From IMG/VR virus record IMGVR_UViG_3300030101_004247, positions 1 to 30,434 of that record: a DNA stretch of 30,434 bases; one strand, 5' to 3'. Every line of letters begins with the position of its first letter. The first letter of the stretch is position 1. The notes beneath the pieces are model-generated. The model saw only the letters and a program-made list of their open reading frames with translations, was not told where the DNA came from and made no database searches. This document shows positions 6,502 through 13,686 of this stretch, in pieces. A program made the translations under genes and the position numbers. Source of the DNA: a virus.

Positions 6502-6968
6502 TTTGCTATTGTTTTATGAACGGTTGCGTGACTTATTTTTGTTGCCTTGCTGAGTTTTCTAATACTGTGAAATTCTTTTCTATATAGGTTAAATAACTTT
6601 CTATCAAACCAATACATAGTGTTAAGTACCTCATCAATCTTTTTTTCAATATCTTCTTGCTGTTCTTGTGAGTCAGCAATTTGTTTATGTGAATTATTTA
6701 AACTCACTTTTTTGTTCTTGTTTTTACTTTTTACTTGTATTATTCTTTTAAGTATAGTTTTAACAATTCCAAAATGTGGTTTATTATTTACAATTAAGTT
6801 TGCAATTTGAAGTTCATTGTTGGTAAGATCATCAAAAACCTTTACATACATATCTTGTACAATATCAATAGGGTTTAGCTCAGTGTTTTGGTACAGCAGC
6901 TTATTAGCCATTGCCTCCCATTTTTTCTGATGTTGTGCCAAGATATTAAGAACCTCATTATGTGACAA
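6465..6968 (-). CDS. Sigma factor-like / HTH transcription regulator
   Basis: A 167-residue protein with the two-part look of small phage sigma-like regulators. An N-terminal helical part contains LNPIDIVQDMYVKVFDDL, like region 2 of ECF-type sigmas (AEDIVQDxF). A C-terminal helix-turn-helix follows, RKLSKATKISHATVHKTIAK, like region 4. The middle is Lys/Gln-rich and probably flexible. It sits at the end of the early region just before packaging and late genes, where a late-gene activator would be expected. It is a natural candidate to recognise the two-block motifs at 3923-3958 and 24522-24557, but that link is inference. Confidence 0.6.
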   Translation of the reverse strand: MSHNEVLNILAQHQKKWEAMANKLLYQNTELNPIDIVQDMYVKVFDDLTNNELQIANLIVNNKPHFGIVKTILKRIIQVKSKNKNKKVSLNNSHKQIADSQEQQEDIEKKIDEVLNTMYWFDRKLFNLYRKEFHSIRKLSKATKISHATVHKTIAKCKQELKNKIKL

Positions 6969-6993
6969 AATATATTTTTGTGGTTATACAAAA

Positions 6994-7341
6994 TTAATAA
7001 CTTTTAGTTACATTATTGTATTCTAATTTTAAAAAACTGATGTTACTTCTTATTGCATCACAAACCCTGTAACCAGCAGAGGTTAGTTTTCTTAATTTAT
7101 ACACTTCAGGAACAGCAATATTTGCTTCATTGGTTGCTCTTGCTACAGATAGCTTTTCATTGTTTACTTTGTTGTATATTATTTCTTCAAAGTCTTGATG
7201 GTATTTACTTTTAATACCCTCAATGTAATACAAGTAGCTTGTAAGGTTTTTTAACTGTTCATTTAACTTAACACCATCATTTATACTTGTTTTGTTGTAC
7301 TGTTCGATAATATCAGCAATTTTATTTAATACTTCATTCAT
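6994..7341 (-). CDS. Hypothetical helical protein
   Basis: A 115-residue protein starting MNEVLNKIADIIEQYNKTSI, predicted mainly alpha-helical, with no membrane segment. The C-terminal part, SVARATNEANIAVPEVYKLR, resembles the helical core of small phage proteins that I cannot name. It overlaps the methyltransferase stop by one base, so the two are probably co-translated. No catalytic residues are apparent. Confidence 0.55.
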   Translation of the reverse strand: MNEVLNKIADIIEQYNKTSINDGVKLNEQLKNLTSYLYYIEGIKSKYHQDFEEIIYNKVNNEKLSVARATNEANIAVPEVYKLRKLTSAGYRVCDAIRSNISFLKLEYNNVTKSY

Positions 7342-7982
7342 TAGAATAATTCAGTTTGGTTAACATTTTGTTTTTTAATAATTCCTAAAGCAGTTTCAAA
7401 TATTGTTTTGCCAGCTTCATAATCAACTAAATTTCTTGCTATTTTATCAGTTCTTTGTGTGCCTTTGTACTTCGTAAAATCGTAATTGTGAAACTTACAC
7501 CATCTTTTTACCTCATTTTCTCCCTCCATTATTGAGGATTTTCTACTTGTTAAATCATTAGGTAAATTAAAGTTAGTCCAATATAAATGTCTACCTCTTT
7601 TCTTTGCAATTATTAATGGCTCATAATATGGGATTACATTCTCAACACAATACTTTCCTTTAAACCAATTTGATAAAAACAATATTTCTTCATAAAGTTT
7701 TAAATCTGGAAACTTTGTAGATGTTGTGTTTTTTCTTGCAAATCTAGCTCTACTATGTGTTGGGCAAGGTGGACTACTCCAAATAAAATCAAACTCTTTG
7801 TAATGTTCTAACAAGTATTGGTGTGCATCTGCTACAATTACTTTATCATTTGGAAATCTTTCTTGGTATAGTTTGGCTAATTCAGGATCAAGCTCTACAG
7901 CAGTTACTTCTATATCATTTTTAACATCATTCCATTTGTATCTATTGCCACCTAAACAAGCATATAAATTAAGTATCTTCAT
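7341..7982 (-). CDS. C5-cytosine DNA methyltransferase
   Basis: A 213-residue Dcm-type enzyme that would place a methyl group on carbon 5 of cytosine. The AdoMet-binding motif I is degenerate (ILNLYACLGGN, residues 3-13), an acidic loop follows (AVELDPE), the catalytic Pro-Pro-Cys is at 71-73 in WSSPPCPTHSRAR, and the Glu-Asn-Val motif is at 114-116. RGRHLYW near 129-135 fits the family's Arg motif. It is shorter than cellular Dcm enzymes (usually over 300 aa), with little room for a target recognition domain, as in other phage short forms. It overlaps the nuclease gene by 14 bases. No partner restriction enzyme is visible, so protection of phage DNA is the likely role. Confidence 0.85.
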   Translation of the reverse strand: MKILNLYACLGGNRYKWNDVKNDIEVTAVELDPELAKLYQERFPNDKVIVADAHQYLLEHYKEFDFIWSSPPCPTHSRARFARKNTTSTKFPDLKLYEEILFLSNWFKGKYCVENVIPYYEPLIIAKKRGRHLYWTNFNLPNDLTSRKSSIMEGENEVKRWCKFHNYDFTKYKGTQRTDKIARNLVDYEAGKTIFETALGIIKKQNVNQTELF

Positions 7983-8319
7983 TCCTTAACTGTTCTAATT
8001 CTAATAATAATTGTACAAAATCTTCTAACCTCAACGCAACATAATCTTTTTGAAAGTTCTTTGTAAATACTACTAAAGGTTGTTTATGTGAACCTATGCA
8101 ATCATTTGCAGACTGCTCCAATGCCTTCCAGATGTTGAGCTTTTCTTGGTTTTTACATTCCCAGTTAAACTCTGATAGTATTCCCTGAGTTGCCATAATA
8201 TCACCCTTAATACTTAAACCACCACTGTTTGGAGTTCTTCTTATTTCTGATCCAAATTCTTTGCTTAAATACTTTGCTACTTGAAGCTCAAACCTTTTAC
8301 CTTTTTTATTTGCATTCAT
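7969..8319 (-). CDS. PD-(D/E)XK nuclease (Hjc/VRR-like resolvase candidate)
   Basis: A 116-residue protein with a compact PD-(D/E)XK fold signature: Glu11 in KGKRFELQVAKYL, an Asp at 40 in NSGGLSIKGDI, and Glu54-x-Lys56 in FNWECKN, followed by a helix (IWKALEQSANDC). Length and the RRTPNSGG segment fit Holliday-junction resolvase-like nucleases encoded by phages. It would act on branched DNA during replication or before packaging. It sits between two DNA methyltransferases, so a restriction-type role must also be considered, though its small size argues for a resolvase. Confidence 0.65.
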   Translation of the reverse strand: MNANKKGKRFELQVAKYLSKEFGSEIRRTPNSGGLSIKGDIMATQGILSEFNWECKNQEKLNIWKALEQSANDCIGSHKQPLVVFTKNFQKDYVALRLEDFVQLLLELEQLRNEDT

Positions 8320-8331
8320 CTTCTTTTGGTT

Positions 8332-8955
8332 TTAAAACATTCTTATTTGTGCTTTATGCTGATTAATTCTTTTTATAGCTGCATTAAAGTATTCAGTATC
8401 TAATTCACAAGCTGTTAAATCAAACCCTAAATTATGACAAGCTATTGCTATTGAGCCACTACCTAAATGAGTATCAAGTATTTTATCTCCTTCATTTGCG
8501 TAGTTCATTAAAAGCCATTCATATAATTTAATAGGCTTTTGTGTTGGGTGTATTCTTACTTTATCTGCGCCTAAAAAACCTTTATATCTTATCTGCGCAA
8601 TCCTTAAAACTTTATCAAAACTACACCAAGCTAATTCGCCATCTGCAAAATCACAATCGGCATATATGCCTTTATCCCAAAAAATATAACATCTACTTGG
8701 TTTTAATTTATTTGCAAAATAATTACCTCCCCAAATTATTTGATTTTTACTTACTCTTTGCAATTCATTAAAATATTCTTGCGATGGCGTTTCATTATCC
8801 CATTTTTTACCTTTTTTATATTTTTTATTCTTACCTCTTCCCATCGTCATTTCAGAAGCATTTATACCATAAGGGGGGTCAATTATTGCTAAATCAAAAT
8901 AATTATCTTCATACCTTGCCATTAGTTCCATATTGTCCTCATTAGTAATATTCAT
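8332..8955 (-). CDS. DNA methyltransferase, N6-adenine/N4-cytosine type
   Basis: A 207-residue amino-methyltransferase. The catalytic motif IIDPPYG is at residues 24-30 and the AdoMet-binding motif lies near the C-terminus (GDKILDTHLGSGSIAIACHN), preceded by HPTQKP. This order (catalytic motif first) is that of the beta class. A Lys/Gly-rich loop GRGKNKKYKKGKKW and a central segment with IIWGGNYFA provide the target recognition part. Leu replaces the usual Phe of FxGxG, which is common in phage enzymes. The gene begins inside the stop region of a 28-aa membrane peptide. It probably protects phage DNA or marks it for replication and packaging. Confidence 0.88.
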   Translation of the reverse strand: MNITNEDNMELMARYEDNYFDLAIIDPPYGINASEMTMGRGKNKKYKKGKKWDNETPSQEYFNELQRVSKNQIIWGGNYFANKLKPSRCYIFWDKGIYADCDFADGELAWCSFDKVLRIAQIRYKGFLGADKVRIHPTQKPIKLYEWLLMNYANEGDKILDTHLGSGSIAIACHNLGFDLTACELDTEYFNAAIKRINQHKAQIRMF

Positions 8956-9038
8956 TCATAAATTGCTTTTCCTATTAATATACCTAAAATAAAAACACAA
9001 AGCATCACAGCTACTATTGAAACATAATAACAAATCAT
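8952..9038 (-). CDS. Membrane micro-protein (28 aa)
   Basis: A 28-codon reading frame, MICYYVSIVAVMLCVFILGI, continuing LIGKAIYE, which is essentially one transmembrane helix. Its ATG overlaps the upstream coiled-coil gene's TGA as ATGA, and its own TGA overlaps the ATG of the methyltransferase (four-base overlap). Coupling on both sides makes chance very unlikely. The function is unknown; it belongs with three similar peptides in this genome. Confidence 0.6.
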   Translation of the reverse strand: MICYYVSIVAVMLCVFILGILIGKAIYE

Positions 9039-9328
9039 TTCATCAGCTTTTCAATTTCCTTATTTTGTAATTTAATTCTTTTATTTAGTGTATTAATATC
9101 AATTTTAAGTGTTTTAATCTCTAAATATTTTCTTGCTAATTCTAAATCTGCTTTTCTTTTCTTAGCATTTACCTCATCTATTTTTTTATGAAGAATATGC
9201 AACAACTCTAAAGTTTCTGTTAATACACTTAAATTTTTAAGTTGTTCTTTACTCTTTGCTTTTTCTTTTGCTTTTAAAATAAGTATGTGAAACTCATTTT
9301 TAATATTTATAATTTCTAATAAATTCAT
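9035..9328 (-). CDS. Coiled-coil protein of unknown function
   Basis: A 97-residue protein, almost entirely charged helix. KAKEKAKSKEQLKNLSVL and a C-terminal KIDINTLNKRIKLQNKEIEK show the heptad spacing of a coiled coil. There is no membrane or enzymatic signature. It starts one base after the helicase stop and is coupled to a membrane micro-protein through ATGA. It may bridge the membrane peptide to the replication machinery, but that is speculation from position. Confidence 0.55.
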   Translation of the reverse strand: MNLLEIINIKNEFHILILKAKEKAKSKEQLKNLSVLTETLELLHILHKKIDEVNAKKRKADLELARKYLEIKTLKIDINTLNKRIKLQNKEIEKLMK

Positions 9329-9329
9329 A

Positions 9330-10181
9330 TTATTTATTTAAAGGGTTAACACCTCCTAAAGTAAAACCCATTCCAAAATTGTAATCAAATCTTAAAGGTT
9401 CATCAAGTGTAGGTTCTCCACCAGTAAGCTTATCTTTTATTTTTTCTATTCTAACTTCAGTCATCATCCACAAATCAGGATGGTTTATGTAACGGTGTAT
9501 GGAAATAAAAGCGTCGCACCTGTTTGCAAAAACTTGCCCCCCCTCAACATCAGATTTTCTGCAAGGTTGTATGTAAGAAGCTAATGTATGGTTTGGAGGG
9601 TAAACCCTTCTAGCTGCTTCAGTCATTGGATGGGTATTTACATAAACAGCTTTACCAGTATTATTACAAAAGTTTCTAATATCGTTACATATTAAATAAT
9701 TTCTTTCATACTGATTAACATTTCTATTATGATTAAGAGCTGTGAATGGATCAACAAAACAAGCATCACATTTTTCCTTTTTAAATATTTTAATTAAATC
9801 AGTATGTGAGTATAGTTTTTTATTATCTACAAATGTGAACCAATCACTTATTTTATCATTGTATTCTTTAATTTGTGTTTTAGTTAAATCAACTAATTTT
9901 TTTTGAGAATACATTTGTATTAAATCTCTTTTAAGTTGACCTTCAGAATTTTCTCCACTCCAGATACACCATTTTAAATTGTGTTTAACTGATAAAACTA
10001 AAAAATACCACATCATAAAGTTTGTTTTACCTACATTATCCATCCCCACGCAAATTGTAAAGCTTCCTTTTTTGTAAACAAGGTTTTTATCTAATCCACA
10101 ATCTATACCTAAACCTCTTTTAATTTTACCATCTTTGAAAGCAAATAAATACTTTAATGCATTGTCTTTAGGTATAATCAT
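9330..10181 (-). CDS. RecA/DnaB-fold replicative helicase-like ATPase
   Basis: A 283-residue single-domain P-loop ATPase. Walker A is GMDNVGKTNF (Gly46, Gly51, Lys52, Thr53), Walker B is CFVDPFTAL with Asp144, and VYVNTHPMTEAARR (residues 179-192) resembles the H3/sensor region of DnaB/Twinkle-type helicases. It lacks a DnaB N-terminal or primase domain, so it is a short helicase-core type common in small phages. It overlaps the DnaD-like initiator gene by four bases, as expected for an initiator-helicase pair. A RepA- or Sak4-like recombination ATPase is the main alternative. Confidence 0.75.
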   Translation of the reverse strand: MIIPKDNALKYLFAFKDGKIKRGLGIDCGLDKNLVYKKGSFTICVGMDNVGKTNFMMWYFLVLSVKHNLKWCIWSGENSEGQLKRDLIQMYSQKKLVDLTKTQIKEYNDKISDWFTFVDNKKLYSHTDLIKIFKKEKCDACFVDPFTALNHNRNVNQYERNYLICNDIRNFCNNTGKAVYVNTHPMTEAARRVYPPNHTLASYIQPCRKSDVEGGQVFANRCDAFISIHRYINHPDLWMMTEVRIEKIKDKLTGGEPTLDEPLRFDYNFGMGFTLGGVNPLNK

Positions 10182-10588
10182 TTTTTAGTACTTAAATATT
10201 CATTTAATCCTTTTGTGCTTAAATAAGGTGTATTATCTTTTCTTTTCTTTTCTTTTCTTAATGCTTGAGCATTGCTTGAGCTTTGCTTACCACCTAATCT
10301 TCCAGCTTCAACCCTTTTTTGGTGTGCTGTTTTTCTTTCTTCAAACTGTTGATCTAACCACTTAATCTTAATTAATTTGTTTTCAACCTTAATTAAATTA
10401 GTTTCTAATAATTTATCGTAATAATCTCCAACAATGTTTTTAAGTTCACTGTTCGAAACCTTGCATCCCTTACTCCAGTAAAAACAACATACTCTCATAA
10501 ATGCACCTTGTACATCAAAGTTTTGAAAAGCAATTGTTCCTGTAAGCCATTGGTTAGGAAAGAATTTAAAATATGGTAGTTCTATCAT
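10178..10588 (-). CDS. DnaD/DUF1376-like replication initiator
   Basis: A 136-residue protein. The N-terminal 80 residues carry a winged-helix-like domain of the DUF1376/DnaD-N type (YFKFFPNQWLTGTIAFQNFD, then GAFMRVCCFYWSKGC). The basic linker AHQKRVEAGRLGGKQ and the low-complexity SSSNAQALRKEKKRKD follow. In phages this type of gene lies beside a DnaB-like helicase and is thought to recruit it to the origin. The linker codons contain 11-bp iteron-like repeats and a purine pentanucleotide tract, which recalls lambda, where the origin lies inside gene O. The C-terminus is short, so it may act only as an origin-binding module. Confidence 0.65.
   Translation of the reverse strand: MIELPYFKFFPNQWLTGTIAFQNFDVQGAFMRVCCFYWSKGCKVSNSELKNIVGDYYDKLLETNLIKVENKLIKIKWLDQQFEERKTAHQKRVEAGRLGGKQSSSNAQALRKEKKRKDNTPYLSTKGLNEYLSTKK
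10230..10291 (-). repeat. Iteron-like element, coding copy A (candidate origin)
   Basis: This lies inside the 3' part of the initiator gene. On the minus strand GCTCAAGCAAT and GCTCAAGCATT are adjacent 11-bp units with a partial unit before them, followed by a tract of four AAAAG/AAGAA-type pentanucleotides. It matches the element after TerL at roughly 46 of 55 positions without gaps. The 11-bp period puts the units on one face of the helix and is not a multiple of three, so amino-acid selection alone does not readily explain it. Confidence 0.6.
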
Positions 10589-11055
10589 TGTTTTGGATTA
10601 TATAAATAATTTCTTGAATTATATTTTTTTAACTCGTTTTTTTCATTTTCAGTTAAATCAAATAAATAAATTAAATCTTTTAAAAACCAACAAACTATAT
10701 ATTTATTTAATTTAAAAGGTTCAGGTAAATTATTTAAAAGCTGTTTATATACTTTCCCTTCCATTTCATCTACAAAATAAATATAAAACGGTAGTTGGGT
10801 TGTATTGATTAATCTAGTGTAATCTTTGTAATGTTTTGCGTCAATACCTGTTGCTCTATAATTATTCAAACGTGCTTTTGTTTTAACATCTAAAGCTATT
10901 ACTTCTTGTTTGTTTTTTGTGGCTAACATATCAAAATAATGAGCACCTTTTGTTTTTGGTTGATAAACTTTGTAGCCATTTTTCTCTAAATATTTACGAA
11001 TAATATTTTCACCTATTGTGCCTTTTTTTACTTGATCTTTTTCTTCCCAACTCAT
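10585..11055 (-). CDS. PD-(D/E)XK endonuclease-like protein
   Basis: A 156-residue protein with a resolvase/restriction-type nuclease core. Glu16 lies in GTIGENIIRKYL, Asp42 in GAHYFDMLATKN, and Asp56-x-Lys58 in VIALDVKTKARLNN. A Tyr-rich HYKDYTRL helix follows, and the C-terminal third is Leu/Asn-rich. The layout matches small PD-(D/E)XK nucleases near phage replication genes. The gene overlaps the initiator gene by four bases and follows the MT-A70 methyltransferase by one base. DNA repair, junction resolution or host-DNA breakdown are all possible; the sequence does not decide. Confidence 0.6.
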   Translation of the reverse strand: MSWEEKDQVKKGTIGENIIRKYLEKNGYKVYQPKTKGAHYFDMLATKNKQEVIALDVKTKARLNNYRATGIDAKHYKDYTRLINTTQLPFYIYFVDEMEGKVYKQLLNNLPEPFKLNKYIVCWFLKDLIYLFDLTENEKNELKKYNSRNYLYNPKQ

Positions 11056-11056
11056 A

Positions 11057-12055
11057 CTAAAATTTATTTATATCATTTCCAAAAACTTCCCAACCTTCTC
11101 TTTTTTCTCTACTAAAATATTCAAGTTTTCTGCCTAAAGTTATTTTATCAACCATATCAAAAAACACATCTGGTTTTCTTGAATGTTGCCTTCTTGGTTC
11201 ATTCATAATATCTCTGTAAATGGTGTTATTCCAGTAAGGTTTTCCTTTAATACCTACTAAACAAAATTCACACTGCATTCTAAACCAAGCACCCATACCA
11301 ATTTTTTCTTTGTTCCAAACAAGTGTTGCTTTGTAATCAAGCTCCCAACTTCTTAAAATATCAAAAGCATCTGGTAAAAATTTATGCGTTGTCCAAAGAA
11401 AAACAACTGCATCTTCCATTAAGGGTAAATTAATATTTTTAATTTCTTTTGTGCTCATTTCAGGGTATGGATTTGCAACTCTTCTTCCATTAGCATCATA
11501 AGAAGTTGTATTTTTATTTTCACCCTCATAATTCCAAGCTGGATCAATACTTATAACATCATATAAACCTTTTAATTCTGGTATATTACCATTTTGAATT
11601 TCTTCAATCTGTTCTTTAATTTCATTAATACGTTTTTCTTTTTTAATAATTTTTCTAATCTCTGATTGAACTTTGTTAGGTGTAATAACTTCTCCTTTTA
11701 GTTCTATCTCATCCATAACTTGATTAGATAATTCTTTTTCTCTGTTTATTAAACGTGCATTAGAAGATTCATTACTTTTAATAGGCATTTGATGAAGTTT
11801 GGTCTGTTCAAACTTCATCTTTGTATATTTATTTTTACCTCCTTGTGGATAGTTTTCATCTAACCAAGCACCTTTTTTTCTTTCTATATCAATTCTAAAC
11901 TTGCCGATTTCATTTTGTTTATCTAATGCAATTTTATTTCTTTTTGCAAATTCTGCTGCTGCTGCTGCTGCTGATTCGTGTGTTTTAACTTCCTCAAAAG
12001 TTTCTGCAAGTGCAAGTTCTTTTTTCCAAGTTTTAAGCTTTTCAATTTGCTTCAT
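11057..12055 (-). CDS. MT-A70-family adenine methyltransferase
   Basis: A 332-residue protein. The N-terminal 165 residues are helical and charged, with an Ala6 run, and may bind DNA. The C-terminal half is an MT-A70 catalytic domain: ISIDPAWNYEGEN (DPAW at 171-174), a PYPEMSTKEI segment, VFLWTTHKFLPDAF, and RRQHSRKPDVFFDMV near the end. The family usually has DPPW; here Ala replaces the second Pro, which still keeps the catalytic Asp and the aromatic residue. It would methylate adenine N6 in DNA. No cognate nuclease is obvious. Confidence 0.85.
   Translation of the reverse strand: MKQIEKLKTWKKELALAETFEEVKTHESAAAAAAEFAKRNKIALDKQNEIGKFRIDIERKKGAWLDENYPQGGKNKYTKMKFEQTKLHQMPIKSNESSNARLINREKELSNQVMDEIELKGEVITPNKVQSEIRKIIKKEKRINEIKEQIEEIQNGNIPELKGLYDVISIDPAWNYEGENKNTTSYDANGRRVANPYPEMSTKEIKNINLPLMEDAVVFLWTTHKFLPDAFDILRSWELDYKATLVWNKEKIGMGAWFRMQCEFCLVGIKGKPYWNNTIYRDIMNEPRRQHSRKPDVFFDMVDKITLGRKLEYFSREKREGWEVFGNDINKF
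11953..11973 (-). repeat. (CTG)7 trinucleotide tract
   Basis: Seven CTG units on the plus strand encode the Ala6 run near residues 29-34 of the MT-A70 methyltransferase on the other strand. In-frame slippage would change the length without breaking the gene. Confidence 0.8.
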
Positions 12056-12058
12056 ATT

Positions 12059-12358
12059 TTAGTTATTTTGTTTTAAGTTGTTGTAATAAAGTTCTTTTTC
12101 TGTTTCACTCAGATCATCAAAGCTGTAAGTTGGAATGCTGCTATACTGCATTTCATCTTTGAAATAGGGTTCTTGTTTTGAATTAAGGGAGACATAATCT
12201 CCCTTTTTATGTTTGAATTCATAGTAGTATAAATACTTCCTTACTGTTACAAGATTCAATCCAGTAATGTGTTTTATTTCATTATCACTGTAACCTCTTG
12301 ATTTTAGGGATAGTATTTTATAGTACCTTTCAGGGTTAATTTTAAAATGGTAAGTCAT
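12059..12358 (-). CDS. Helix-turn-helix DNA-binding protein
   Basis: About 99 residues if translated from the ATG at 12358 (MTYHFKINPERYYKIL), which overlaps the SSB-like gene by 17 bases; an ATG two codons earlier is possible. SLKSRGYSDNEIKHITGL followed by NLVTVRKYLYYYEF is a clear helix-turn-helix pattern, with a short acidic C-terminus. It may regulate early genes or serve the initiator. The family is not recognised beyond the HTH. Confidence 0.6.
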   Translation of the reverse strand: MTYHFKINPERYYKILSLKSRGYSDNEIKHITGLNLVTVRKYLYYYEFKHKKGDYVSLNSKQEPYFKDEMQYSSIPTYSFDDLSETEKELYYNNLKQNN

Positions 12359-12596
12359 CACCATCATCAATACTTTCAGTTTGAGCTTTTGGTTCAGGTT
12401 GCCATTTATCAATGCTTATTGCAACATCTTTATTGAACTGATCTATTTCATCTTTGATATTGATGTTTATTCTAATAAACTTATGTCCTTTAAACTCTTC
12501 TATATGGTCTTTAATTTTATTGATGTTTATTGTAGCTTTTAGCCAAGTTTCACTTTGTTTTTTACCACTTCCACAGTATACTTTTTTTTCACTCAT
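12342..12596 (-). CDS. SSB-like single-stranded DNA-binding protein
   Basis: An 84-residue protein starting MSEKKVYCGSGKKQSETWLK. It is short compared with bacterial SSB and lacks a full OB-fold match that I can see, but it ends in the acidic tail ESIDDGDDLPF, like the partner-binding tail of SSB (DDDIPF). The KVYCGSGKKQ..TWLKATIN segment is one I recognise from Bacteroidetes phages. It lies between the exonuclease and the HTH gene, as part of a recombination/replication set. The tail probably recruits host or phage DNA enzymes. Confidence 0.65.
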   Translation of the reverse strand: MSEKKVYCGSGKKQSETWLKATININKIKDHIEEFKGHKFIRININIKDEIDQFNKDVAISIDKWQPEPKAQTESIDDGDDLPF

Positions 12597-12608
12597 TTTT
12601 ATTTGTTT

Positions 12609-13307
12609 TTAGATTAATTTTATTTCACTACTGTAACTCATTGGTTGCCCATCCCATTCTTTAAATTCATCAACCAAATCGTTGTATTTTTCAACACCCC
12701 TGTAAATTGATTTTTCAGATAATTCATACACCTGAACATTGTAGGGTTCTGATTTTTCAATTGCAATAATATAGTAAACAGTATCTTTTGGAAATGCTTC
12801 TAAGTACATTGCACCTTGCATAATATAGCCAAGATTATCATAATACAAATCCCTTTCAAATCGTTCACCAGCATCAGTTGTAGTTTTAATATCAGCAATA
12901 AAACCTTCTCCAACCATATCAACAAACCCGTGAAAGTTTACACCCTTGCACTGCCATTCTATATGCTTTTCAGTTTCTGTTGTTTTGGATAATAAATCTT
13001 TAAATATTTTATTTTGTAAAGCTTTGCTGTAAGTTTTATAGCAATGATTGTACAATTTTGTAGTTACAATTGTTTTACTTAAATGCAGTTCTTGAAACTC
13101 TGTCCAGGCTTTACCAGCTCTTCTTCCTTCATATTGAATATACTCTTGCAATAATTCTTCAGGTTCAAGCACCATTTTATGCAACAGTTTGCCAAACTCC
13201 TGTGCATCTGTTGGTGGTGTTTCTTCTTTGTTCCAATAGCTTAATAAATGGTTTGGGGATTTACTAAAAGCACTTAATGCTGAATAACTTAATCTGTCTT
13301 TTTTCAT
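12609..13307 (-). CDS. RecE/YqaJ-like PD-(D/E)XK exonuclease
   Basis: A 232-residue protein from the ATG at 13307 (MKKDRLSYSALSAFSKSPNH), two bases after the stop of the annealing-like gene; a longer start would overlap that gene with an unlikely N-terminus. The sequence shows GKLLHKMVLEPEE (His43), GFVDMVGEGFIADIKTTTD (Asp130, Asp139-x-Lys141) and GYIMQGAMYLEAF, a typical set of PDDEXK_12/exonuclease VIII-like phage nucleases. It would resect double-stranded ends to give single strands for the annealing protein encoded just upstream. Confidence 0.8.
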   Translation of the reverse strand: MKKDRLSYSALSAFSKSPNHLLSYWNKEETPPTDAQEFGKLLHKMVLEPEELLQEYIQYEGRRAGKAWTEFQELHLSKTIVTTKLYNHCYKTYSKALQNKIFKDLLSKTTETEKHIEWQCKGVNFHGFVDMVGEGFIADIKTTTDAGERFERDLYYDNLGYIMQGAMYLEAFPKDTVYYIIAIEKSEPYNVQVYELSEKSIYRGVEKYNDLVDEFKEWDGQPMSYSSEIKLI

Positions 13308-13308
13308 C

Positions 13309-13686
13309 TTAATTGTTTTTAAAGGATTCGCTTTCATCTTCTCCAAATACCCCAAGCTCATAAAAACCACATAGCTTTAAAACGATTCTGCTCATTGCTC
13401 TCTTTTCTGCAATCGCTACTGGATAAGCATTCCTATTGTTTTCAGGGGAACACTCACCGTAGGTTTGAATCACTACATCATTGCATTTGCCTGTTGCTTT
13501 AATTATACAGGTTTTTAAATCTGGATTGTAATGCTTCAAATCATAATCAATTGAAATCTCTGCTCTTGCTTGAATTTTATCTATACCACTTCTTGTTATA
13601 ATGTGATAGTGTTTATGCTTAAATGTATCTTCAACATCAAGCTCATACTTTTGAAACAAAGTATTAAGTTGTTCTTTTCTGTTCAT
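13309..13686 (-). CDS. Putative single-strand annealing protein (Rad52/Erf-like)
   Basis: A 125-residue protein starting MNRKEQLNTLFQKYELD. The block YPVAIAEKRAMSRIVLKLCG near the C-terminus resembles the helix with AEKRA..R..LKL seen in Rad52/Erf/Sak-type annealing proteins. An upstream segment HYHIITRSGIDKIQARAEIS fits a beta-sheet floor. The direct neighbour is an exonuclease, the normal partner. Its short length leaves no recruitment tail. The family assignment is by pattern only, and a different recombination mediator is possible. Confidence 0.55.
   Translation of the reverse strand: MNRKEQLNTLFQKYELDVEDTFKHKHYHIITRSGIDKIQARAEISIDYDLKHYNPDLKTCIIKATGKCNDVVIQTYGECSPENNRNAYPVAIAEKRAMSRIVLKLCGFYELGVFGEDESESFKNN

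Noticed and set aside
6969-6995. TTG and TATATTTTG upstream of the sigma-like gene as a host promoter
   Set aside because: The -7-like element has one extra T and the spacing is shorter than usual. In such AT-rich DNA I could not separate it from chance.
10230-10260. Pentanucleotide tract as a CRISPR or satellite array
   Set aside because: Only about four 5-bp units without spacers; it is better described with the adjacent 11-bp units.
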